A stretch of 63,356 nucleotides of DNA from Cryobacterium cryoconiti (lineage in GTDB: Bacteria > Actinomycetota > Actinomycetes > Actinomycetales > Microbacteriaceae): the NCBI RefSeq assembly GCF_004403065.1, contig NZ_SOHA01000009.1, positions 1 to 63,356 on the forward strand, in the 5' to 3' direction. This document shows, piece by piece, positions 44,983 to 51,713 of the stretch. Position 1 is the first letter of the stretch. Each line of letters starts with the position of its first letter. The notes beneath the pieces were generated by a model. It did no database searches. It saw only the letters and a list, made by a program, of their open reading frames with translations, and was not told the origin of the DNA. The position numbers and the translations under genes were made by a program.

Positions 44983-46269
44983 TCAGAGCCGGGCGAGCCG
45001 TTCGATATCCTCCAGGAATTCGCTGGCGACCTGCGCCGAGACGGTGGTGCGGGTCGAGCGGATGGCGACCAGATAGTCCTCGGTAGCCGGGCCGCCGGGC
45101 GTCGACTCGTCCGCACCCTCGAACAGCGCCCGTTCCAGCGCCTGCTGCGACGCGCGCCGGGCGGCATATTCGATGTCGGCCGGTGAGAAGCCGTCGCTGG
45201 CGTCGACGAGAGCGTCGAGGTCGACCGTGCTCTTCATGCCCTCGGGGACGTAGCGCTCCCAGATGGCCTGGCGAGCGGCGACATCCGGCAGCCCGATCGG
45301 GATGACGTAGTCGAAGCGCCCATGCCGGAGGAATGCGGAATCGAGGGCGCGGATGAAGTTCGTGGCGCAGACCAGGAGCCGGCCGGGCTGCTCGCGGAAT
45401 GCCGGGATGATCTTGAGCAGCTCATTGGTGACGCCCTGCAGGGGCGAGGGCGGCTCTCCGCCGCGCTGCGCCGCGATCTCCTCGACCTCGTCGATGAAGA
45501 CCACCGCGTGTTCCAGTTCGGAGATCTTCAGGAAGGTCTCTCGGAGCGCGCCCGCGAGGCCCTTGGGGTCGGCCGCGAGCCGGGAGGGGAAGACCTCGAC
45601 GAAGGGCCATTCCAGCCGGGAGGCAATGGCTTTGGCGAAGGTGGTCTTGCCGGTTCCGGGAGGGCCGAAGAGCACGACCGCCTTCGGCGGCACGACGCCG
45701 TACTGCTCGGCCATGTCCGGTTTGGCCAGCGGCATCACGAGCCGGCGCTCGAGCATCTCCTTCTCGGTGCGCATTCCGCCGACGCCCTCCCAGAGGTCAC
45801 GGGCCAGGATGCGCCCGCCCAGCTCGGTCAGGGACCGCAGCTCCTCGCGCTGCACCGGAATGTGGCGTTCGAAGTAGCGCAGGTGGTGCTTGACCTCGAA
45901 GCCGCGCTTCACGAAGGCGTCGACGCGGGTGGCCGATTCGGGCATCAGCGCGGAGAGCTTGGTCAACGCGTGTCGGGACATCTTCTTCTCGAGGGCGGCC
46001 AGCAGCGCCGTGCCCACACCGCGGCCCTGGTAGCGCTCCGCGGTGGCGAGGAAGACCACCCAGCCCTGAGCGTGGGCGGCGCGGCCCACGGCGGCCCCGA
46101 TCACCTCGTCGCCGACGAGGGCGATCACGGCGTCGTCCTTCTGGCAGGAGGCCAGCACCTCGGAGAGGCCGTAGACGGGTTCCGTCTTGGCGGCGGTGAT
46201 CTCCTCCCAGAGGCGCAGGATGCCGTCCAGGTCATCCGAGTGAAAGTCGCGGATCCGCCAACCGGTCAT
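44983..46269 (-). CDS. GNAT acetyltransferase-AAA+ ATPase fusion
   Basis: 428 residues. Residues 1-140 are a GNAT domain (W-R-I-R-D-F start, acetyl-CoA loop R-Y-Q-G-R-G-V-G-T-A-L). About 165-428 is a classical AAA+ domain: G-P-P-G-T-G-K-T-T Walker A near 205, V-V-F-I-D-E-V-E-E-I Walker B, sensor A-T-N-F, arginine finger region R-H-G-R-F-D and an S-P-A-D-I-E helix as in FtsH/Cdc48-like ATPases. The function is unknown; an ATPase remodelling an acetylated target is a guess. It is convergent with the gluconate regulator gene across an 8-bp GAGGCCCG stem (44945-44952, 44963-44970). Confidence 0.88.
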   Translation of the reverse strand: MTGWRIRDFHSDDLDGILRLWEEITAAKTEPVYGLSEVLASCQKDDAVIALVGDEVIGAAVGRAAHAQGWVVFLATAERYQGRGVGTALLAALEKKMSRHALTKLSALMPESATRVDAFVKRGFEVKHHLRYFERHIPVQREELRSLTELGGRILARDLWEGVGGMRTEKEMLERRLVMPLAKPDMAEQYGVVPPKAVVLFGPPGTGKTTFAKAIASRLEWPFVEVFPSRLAADPKGLAGALRETFLKISELEHAVVFIDEVEEIAAQRGGEPPSPLQGVTNELLKIIPAFREQPGRLLVCATNFIRALDSAFLRHGRFDYVIPIGLPDVAARQAIWERYVPEGMKSTVDLDALVDASDGFSPADIEYAARRASQQALERALFEGADESTPGGPATEDYLVAIRSTRTTVSAQVASEFLEDIERLARL

Positions 46270-46356
46270 GAGTGCTCCTTTGCGCCGACACGTACGCTCC
46301 CCAATCTAGGGCACGCGGCCCGCGGCCCGCGGGTTCGTCGCCCGCCGGCGCCCGCC

Positions 46357-46416
46357 GGCGCAGGTTGTGGAAGCGGGCGCACGTTCTACCGTGCGCCCGC
46401 TTCCACAACCTGCGCC
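46357..46416. repeat. dispersed palindrome, family A copy 2
   Basis: Perfect 26-bp inverted arms at 46357-46382 and 46391-46416 (core GTTGTGGAAGCGGGCGCAC) enclose an 8-nt loop GTTCTACC. The shorter copy is at 10757-10815, whose loop is the reverse complement. The flanking DNA has two CCCGCCGGCG units just upstream. Confidence 0.93.
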
Positions 46417-46444
46417 ACGACTGAACGCGACGGGCTCGGCGCGG

Positions 46445-49042
46445 CTAACCGCCGGCCAGGCGGCGGGCCAGATAGGGGGCGGTGCGGCTGTGCGGATGCT
46501 GCGCGACGGCATCCGGGGTTCCGGTCGCCACGATCCGGCCGCCCGCATCGCCGCCGGCCGGGCCTAGGTCGATCACCCAGTCCGCGGCGGCGACCACGTC
46601 GAGGTTGTGCTCGACGACGATGACCGTGTTGCCGGCATCGACCAGGCGACCCAGCTGGGCCAGGAGGAGACGGACATCCGCGGGGTGCAGGCCCGTCGTC
46701 GGCTCGTCGAGCAGGTACATCGTGTGGCCGCGGCGGGCACGCTGCAGCTCGGTGGCGAGCTTGATGCGCTGCGCCTCGCCGCCGGAGAGCTCGGTGGCGG
46801 GCTGGCCGAGGCGGAGGTAGCCGAGCCCGACCTCGCGCAGGGTGGCCAGGCTGCGGGCGGCGGCCGGCACGTCGGCGAGGAAGCCGCCGGCCTCCTCGAC
46901 GCTGAGGCCGAGCACCTCGGCGACGGACTTGCCCCGGTAGGTCACCTCGAGCGTCTCCGGGTTGTAGCGCGAGCCCTGACAGGCCGGACAGGGTGTGTAG
47001 CTGCCGGGCAGGAAGAGCAGGCCGACGCTGACCGAGCCCTCGCCGAGGCAGGTCTCGCAGCGGCCGCCGGTCACGTTGAACGAGAACCGCCCGGCGCCGT
47101 AGCCGCGACTCCGGGCCAGGTCGGTGGCCGCGAAGGTCGCGCGCACGGCGTCGAAGAGCCCGGTATAGGTGGCCAGGTTGGAGCGCGGCGTGCGGCCGAT
47201 GGGCTTCTGGTCCACCCGAACGAGGCGGTCCACGGCGTCGAGCCCGGTGATGCGGTCGACCCGCGCTCGCGGTTCCTGCTCGCCGGGGGAGTCGCCGAGG
47301 TCGTCGTCGTCGCCGGGTTCGGTGGCGGCCGAGGTGGCGGCTGCGCCGGATTCACCGGCGGCGACGGATGCGTCGGCGTCCGGATGCAGTGCGAGCCGCA
47401 CGGCATCCGCCAGCACCTGGCTGACCAGTGTGGACTTGCCCGAACCGGACACGCCGGTCACAGCCGTGAGCACGCCGAGCGGGAAGCTCGCGTCGACGCC
47501 CTGCAGATTGTGCCGGGTGACCCCGTGCAGGCCCAGCCAGCGATCGGGCGTGCGCAGCGTGGCAGGTCGAGCGGCGGGTTCCGGTGCCGACCCGGCCGCC
47601 GCCTCGGCCGGGAACAGGAATTGCCGGGTGACGGACTCCGGCACGTCGGCCAGGCCGCCGATCGGCCCGCTGTAGAGCACGGCGCCGCCGCCGGCGCCGG
47701 CCAGCGGTCCCACGTCGACGACCCAGTCGGCCCGGCGCACGATGTCCATGTTGTGCTCGACGACGAAGACCGAATTGCCGGAGGCCTTCAGCTGCTCCAG
47801 CACGAGCAGCAGCGGTTCGGCATCGGCCGGGTGCAGCCCGGCGGAGGGCTCGTCGAGCACGTAGATCACGCCGAACAGGCCCGAGCGCAACTGGGTGGCG
47901 ATACGCAGTCGCTGCATCTCGCCCGGAGAGAGGGTCGGAGTTGCGCGCCCGAGGCTGAGGTAGCCCAGGCCCAGCTCGAGCAGCACCTCGATGCGGGCGA
48001 GCAGGTCCCGGGTCAGGGTGACCGCGGCCTCGGTGGGTTCGGCGGCGCCCGGCAGCAGTGTCGGCCGCAGCAGTTCGGCGAGCCCGGTCAGCGGGAGCAG
48101 GTTGAGCTGCGCGATGGACCGGCCGGCCACCGTGACGGCGAGGGCCGCCGGCGTCAGCCCGCTGCCGTCGCAGACCGGGCACGGGCCGGATTCGACGAAG
48201 CGCAGCGCGCGCTCCCGCTGGCTCTGGCTCTTCGAGTCGGCCAGGGTGTGCAGCACATAGCTCTTCGCGCTCCAGAACCGGCCCTGGTACGGCTTGGCGA
48301 TGCGGTCGCGCTGCGGGGTGACCTCCACCACGGGCTGCTCCTCGGTGAAGAGGATCCAGTCCCGCTCGGTGCGCCCCAGGTCCCGCCACGGGGTGTCCAC
48401 GTCGTAGCCCAGGGTGATCAGGATGTCCCGCAGGTTCTTGCCCTGCCAGGCACCCGGCCAGGCCGCGATGGCGCCGTCACGGATGCTCAGGGTCAGGTCG
48501 GGCACGAGGGTCGCTTCGGTCACGGTGTGCGCCGTGCCGAGACCGTGGCACCGCGGGCAGGCACCGGCCACGGTGTTGGGGGAGAAGGAGTCGGATTCGA
48601 GGCGCGGGGCATCCGTCGGGTACATGCCGGCTCGGGAGTACAGCATCCGCAGCGAGTTGGACAGGGTGGTCAGGGTGCCCACGCTCGACCGGGAACTGGG
48701 CGCGCCCCGGCGCTGCTGCAGGGCGACAGCCGGTGGCAGGCCGGTGATCTCGTCGACCTGCGGCGTGTGGCCCTGCTGGATCAGGCGCCGGGCGTAGGGC
48801 GCGACCGATTCCAGGAACCGGCGCTGGGCCTCCGCGAAGATGGTGCCGAACGCCAGGGAGGATTTGCCGGAGCCGGAGACACCGGTGAACGCGACGATGG
48901 CGTCCCGGGGCACGTCGACGTCGACATTCCGGAGGTTGTTCTCCCGGGCTCCGCGCACCTGCACGAAGCCTGCTGACGACGCTGGGCCGGGCGCGTTCCG
49001 GGTCGAGGCGGCGGGAGTGGCGGCTGGGTGTGGCTGGGGCAT
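46445..49042 (-). CDS. UvrA-like ABC ATPase (UvrA paralogue)
   Basis: 865 residues with the UvrA layout: two ABC ATPase halves (G-V-S-G-S-G-K-S-S near 54; G-V-S-G-S-G-K-S-T near 535) and Cys zinc modules (C-P-R-C-H-G, C-P-V-C-D-G and C-E-T-C-L-G / C-P-A-C-Q-G). The second half has the normal L-S-G-G-E signature; the first has L-S-P-G-E. Being about 90 residues shorter than housekeeping UvrA, with a shrunken UvrB-binding region, it matches the UvrA2/DrrC-like paralogues linked to drug or DNA-damage tolerance. It has no uvrB/uvrC neighbours. Confidence 0.9.
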   Translation of the reverse strand: MPQPHPAATPAASTRNAPGPASSAGFVQVRGARENNLRNVDVDVPRDAIVAFTGVSGSGKSSLAFGTIFAEAQRRFLESVAPYARRLIQQGHTPQVDEITGLPPAVALQQRRGAPSSRSSVGTLTTLSNSLRMLYSRAGMYPTDAPRLESDSFSPNTVAGACPRCHGLGTAHTVTEATLVPDLTLSIRDGAIAAWPGAWQGKNLRDILITLGYDVDTPWRDLGRTERDWILFTEEQPVVEVTPQRDRIAKPYQGRFWSAKSYVLHTLADSKSQSQRERALRFVESGPCPVCDGSGLTPAALAVTVAGRSIAQLNLLPLTGLAELLRPTLLPGAAEPTEAAVTLTRDLLARIEVLLELGLGYLSLGRATPTLSPGEMQRLRIATQLRSGLFGVIYVLDEPSAGLHPADAEPLLLVLEQLKASGNSVFVVEHNMDIVRRADWVVDVGPLAGAGGGAVLYSGPIGGLADVPESVTRQFLFPAEAAAGSAPEPAARPATLRTPDRWLGLHGVTRHNLQGVDASFPLGVLTAVTGVSGSGKSTLVSQVLADAVRLALHPDADASVAAGESGAAATSAATEPGDDDDLGDSPGEQEPRARVDRITGLDAVDRLVRVDQKPIGRTPRSNLATYTGLFDAVRATFAATDLARSRGYGAGRFSFNVTGGRCETCLGEGSVSVGLLFLPGSYTPCPACQGSRYNPETLEVTYRGKSVAEVLGLSVEEAGGFLADVPAAARSLATLREVGLGYLRLGQPATELSGGEAQRIKLATELQRARRGHTMYLLDEPTTGLHPADVRLLLAQLGRLVDAGNTVIVVEHNLDVVAAADWVIDLGPAGGDAGGRIVATGTPDAVAQHPHSRTAPYLARRLAGG

Positions 49043-49110
49043 CCGGTCGACTCTAGTCCGTGAGTCTGGGGAGGGACCGGATCGGAATGCCGGACTCGGA
49101 GGAGGCGCGG

Positions 49111-49116
49111 TATAAT
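49111..49116 (+). promoter_or_regulatory. consensus -10 element
   Basis: A perfect TATAAT, rare in this GC-rich DNA, faces rightward toward the repeats at 49163-49215 and the two tiny ORFs. No good -35 (weak TGCCGG at 49088-49093). Confidence 0.45.
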
Positions 49117-49162
49117 AGGCGAATTGCGATCCCGTCCACTGATGGTGGTGGGTCGGTACTCA

Positions 49163-49215
49163 TCTCGATGCTCAACCGTGACCAATCTCGATGTTCAACC
49201 GTGACAATCTCGATC
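49163..49215 (+). repeat. tandem 22-23-bp repeats
   Basis: TCTCGATGCTCAACCGTGAC plus CAA (49163-49185), then TCTCGATGTTCAACCGTGAC plus AA (49186-49207), then a third start TCTCGATC at 49208. They resemble tandem binding sites or the tip of a decayed insertion element; no transposase remains. Confidence 0.8.
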
Positions 49216-49279
49216 GCTCCTTACCCTGAACCAGGCTCAGTGGCGTGCCGTTCAAACCACGTTTGAGACTGAGAGACCC

Positions 49280-49405
49280 ATGGCCGATACATCCGAAAAC
49301 ACCGTTACCCACCTCGTGTCGATCCAGCGGTGGGCTGCCCTCAAGCGCGAATTCCTCGCCCGCCAGCCGGCGACGAGTGATGACGTCGCTGCAGAACGAA
49401 GCTGA
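49280..49405 (+). CDS. tiny ORF 1 of a paralogous pair
   Basis: 41 codons from ATG 49280 (GAGAGA just upstream). It contains I-Q-R-W-A-A-L-K-R-E-F-L-A-R-Q-P and ends in A-A-E-R-S. The block R-W-A-x-L-K-R-x-aromatic-x-A-R-x-P recurs in the next ORF at the same place. No known family. Reality is supported by the shared motif, not by length. An amphipathic helix, perhaps nucleic-acid or membrane binding, is the only structural hint. Confidence 0.55.
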   Translation: MADTSENTVTHLVSIQRWAALKREFLARQPATSDDVAAERS

Positions 49406-49412
49406 GTGAATC

Positions 49413-49580
49413 GTGGCTGAACGAGACTCCACCAACACGCCGGCCGAGCCGGTCCCGGCGAACCAGGTGTCGCCGCACCGCTGGGCCGAGCTCAAGCGCG
49501 CTTATGTCGCGCGGCTGCCCAAGAGCGACCGCGCCGCTATCGAAGCCGCCGCCGAGCGCTCGCACGACGCCCAGGACTGA
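49413..49580 (+). CDS. tiny ORF 2 of a paralogous pair
   Basis: 55 codons from GTG 49413, 7 nt after the first ORF's stop. It contains H-R-W-A-E-L-K-R-A-Y-V-A-R-L-P-K-S-D-R-A and A-A-E-R-S, aligning with the first ORF over about 25 residues. The tandem order and spacing suggest an operon arising by duplication. Function unknown. Confidence 0.58.
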   Translation: MAERDSTNTPAEPVPANQVSPHRWAELKRAYVARLPKSDRAAIEAAAERSHDAQD

Positions 49581-49615
49581 ACCGTCGATTCACCCGAACC
49601 GGTGAGACGACGAGA

Positions 49616-49656
49616 TTGGGGGGTCCGGATGCCTCCGCACCCCTCAAACGTGTCGG
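49616..49656. repeat. dispersed hairpin, family C copy 2
   Basis: TTGGGGGGT and ACCCCTCAA arms around a GC-rich loop, followed by ACGTGTCGG. Compared with 34325-34364 the hairpin is inverted but the right flank is kept. It lies between the convergent tiny ORF 2 and thioesterase genes. Confidence 0.65.
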
Positions 49657-49674
49657 CTGGGCCACCGTGAACCG

Positions 49675-50679
49675 CTAGGGCAGGCGCAGGTGGTCGACGG
49701 GCATCATGGCCAACGGTGCGCGCAGTTCCATCAGGGCCCGGGCGTGCTGGTCGAGGCGCTTGTCCTCCGCGGTGATCAGCGTGAGCGAGGGCACCGGGTC
49801 GGCGTGCCCGTCGGCGCCGATCGCGACGAAGATGCTCATGCACTGCGTCGTGAGGTGCAGGTCCGATGGTGTGCGCGGGCTGCCCGAACGCACGCGGATG
49901 CTCACGTGCATGCTGCGCTTGCCGGTGTGGATGAGCCGGGCATCCACTTCGACGATGTGCCCGATGTGGATCGGCCGGTAGAAGTGGATCCCTCCCGAGT
50001 AGACGGCCACGGCGGCCTCGGAGCTCCACGCCGCCGCCGTCGCGAAGGCGGCCTCGTCGATCCAGCGCATCACGGTGCCGCCGTGCGCGTTGCCGCCCCA
50101 ATTCGCGTCGGCCGGTGCCGCCAGGAAGCGGAAGACCGTGCGCGGCGTCGTGCTGTCCTCGGTATATTCCTGTCCGCGCATGCAGGTCTGGATGCGTTTG
50201 CGCGGCTCCAGCCGGGCCGTCGCGTTCTGCTGCAGTTCGCGGTCGACGTCCGAGCGGGGCTCCCAGACGGGAACGGCCTGCGGCTTCCCGGCATCATCGA
50301 CCGCGACGAAGACGAGGATGCAGTGGGTCGCCGGGGTGTACTCCCGAGCGCGCACATCCGTGGTCTCGACCGTGACGAGCACATGCATGCTCGTGCGTCC
50401 GGTGTGGATGATGCGGGCGTGCACCTCGACCAGGTCGCCGGAGCGGATCGGCCGGGTGAAGTGCACATTGCCGACGTAGGCGGTGACCGTGTCGGAGGCG
50501 CTCCAGCCCACCGCGCAGGCGTAGGCGGCCTTGTCGATCCATTCGAGCACGCTGCCCGCGGCGACGGTCGCGCCGGAGGCGGCGACGTCGGCAGGCACGG
50601 CCATGAACCGCAGGGTGATCCGGTCGTCGGGCAGGGAGCCGGCGGCCGGTGACGACGAGCTGGTGGGTGCGGTGGTCAC
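49675..50679 (-). CDS. acyl-CoA thioesterase with two hotdog domains
   Basis: 334 residues with tandem hotdog folds: residues about 20-150 (V-L-E-W-I-D-K-A-A-Y-A-C and the V-H-F-T-R-P-I-R-S-G-D stretch) and 180-310 (G-G-N-A-H-G-G-T-V-M-R-W-I-D-E-A-A-F). This is the acyl-CoA hydrolase (YciA/ACOT7-like) pattern. The first domain's N-G-x-H region is replaced by A-A-S-G-A-T, so perhaps only the second domain, with N-A-H-G-G, is catalytic. GTG 50679 is the best start. Confidence 0.88.
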   Translation of the reverse strand: MTTAPTSSSSPAAGSLPDDRITLRFMAVPADVAASGATVAAGSVLEWIDKAAYACAVGWSASDTVTAYVGNVHFTRPIRSGDLVEVHARIIHTGRTSMHVLVTVETTDVRAREYTPATHCILVFVAVDDAGKPQAVPVWEPRSDVDRELQQNATARLEPRKRIQTCMRGQEYTEDSTTPRTVFRFLAAPADANWGGNAHGGTVMRWIDEAAFATAAAWSSEAAVAVYSGGIHFYRPIHIGHIVEVDARLIHTGKRSMHVSIRVRSGSPRTPSDLHLTTQCMSIFVAIGADGHADPVPSLTLITAEDKRLDQHARALMELRAPLAMMPVDHLRLP

Positions 50680-50750
50680 GGGTACTCCAACGGAAGCAGG
50701 TCAGGGGCTTCACTCCACACTTTCACATCCGGGCGGGGAGGCGGTGCAGC

Positions 50751-51233
50751 TCAGGAGTGCGAGCGACGGTGTTCGTCGAGAACCTCGACGATCAGGTCGT
50801 GGTCATCGCGCTGGGGTAGCCCGGACACGCCGGCGACTCCGATGAGCGAGCCGCGCACGCGCAGCGGGAAGGCTCCGCCGTGCGCGGCGTGCGTTCTCGG
50901 GTCGAGGTTCGAATCGGTGCGGAAGTCGCGGGAGTTAGCCCGGAAACGGGTTCCCACGGCGAAAGACGAGCTGGCGTAGTGACGCACGACCCGGAACTTG
51001 TTCTCGAGCCACGCGTCGTTGTCGGCGCAGGCGCCGGGCAGTGCGGCGTGGAAGACGCGCTGGTCGCCGAACATGATGGACACGGCGATCGGATGCCGGC
51101 GCAGGGTGCCGAGCTCGACGAGCCGTGACCCGACGGCCCAGGCGTCGCCCACGTCGAAGGAGTCGAACTGGATGAGCCGTTCCTGGTCCAGCAGCAGCGG
51201 GAGGAGGGCGGCGGCCTCGGAAGCGTCGGTCAT
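50751..51233 (-). CDS. UPF0303/HbpS-like (haem-degrading fold) protein
   Basis: 160 residues: Q-F-D-S-F-D near 22, L-P-G-A-C-A-D-N-D-A-W-L-E-N-K near 65, F-P-L-R-V-R-G-S-L-I-G-V-A-G-V-S-G-L-P-Q-R-D-D-H at the end. This is the UPF0303 branch of the PF03928 fold. Some relatives bind haem or small metabolites; activity here is unknown. ATG 51233 is taken as start. Confidence 0.85.
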   Translation of the reverse strand: MTDASEAAALLPLLLDQERLIQFDSFDVGDAWAVGSRLVELGTLRRHPIAVSIMFGDQRVFHAALPGACADNDAWLENKFRVVRHYASSSFAVGTRFRANSRDFRTDSNLDPRTHAAHGGAFPLRVRGSLIGVAGVSGLPQRDDHDLIVEVLDEHRRSHS

Positions 51234-51393
51234 TGCGTGCCTTTCGGGCCGGAACTGTCGTCCGAACTGTTGATGTGAGTGCAGGGTCTGAAACAGGGCG
51301 GCAGCGCCCGCGGTCAGTCTTCCACTCCCCGGTGTCGAACGGGAACCACGGATGCCTCGCGGGCGGGCCGTGGGCCCCGTTCCCCGGCGTGCG

Positions 51394-51711
51394 TCACTGG
51401 AAGTATTCGGGCCTGGAGACGTAGGTCTCGGACACGAACATGACGCCACTGGATGTGCTCAGAAGCACCCCGACGGCGTCGATCAACTCGCCGGCATTGT
51501 CGGGTGGGAGGACGGTGATCAGCATGGTGAGGGTGTCGTATTCGTTGAAGAGCAGGGCTCCGGAGTGCTGACCGTGGTGTCCGATTCCGGACACCCCGGA
51601 CACGGACGTGTAGCCGGTGGCGCCCGCGGAGGTGATCAGTTCGCGGATGGCGGGGGCGTCGCGGGCGGGCACAACGACCTCCAGCCGGGTCATCTGTGTC
51701 AGGTTGTTCAT
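51394..51711 (-). CDS. PII-like regulatory protein of the DAB operon
   Basis: 105 residues with a ferredoxin-like PII fold: R-L-E-V-V-V-P-A at the start, G-A-T-G-Y-T-S-V-S-G-V-S-G-I-G as T-loop region, and M-L-I-T-V-L-P near 70. It resembles the CPII/SbtB-type PII proteins found with bicarbonate uptake and carboxysome genes, which sense adenine nucleotides and bicarbonate. It follows dabA by 2 nt and would tune DabA/DabB activity. Confidence 0.83.
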   Translation of the reverse strand: MNNLTQMTRLEVVVPARDAPAIRELITSAGATGYTSVSGVSGIGHHGQHSGALLFNEYDTLTMLITVLPPDNAGELIDAVGVLLSTSSGVMFVSETYVSRPEYFQ

Positions 51712-51713
51712 GG

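Noticed and set aside
49163..49215. Intact insertion sequence
   Set aside because: Only short tandem repeats are present, with no transposase frame or matching inverted end.
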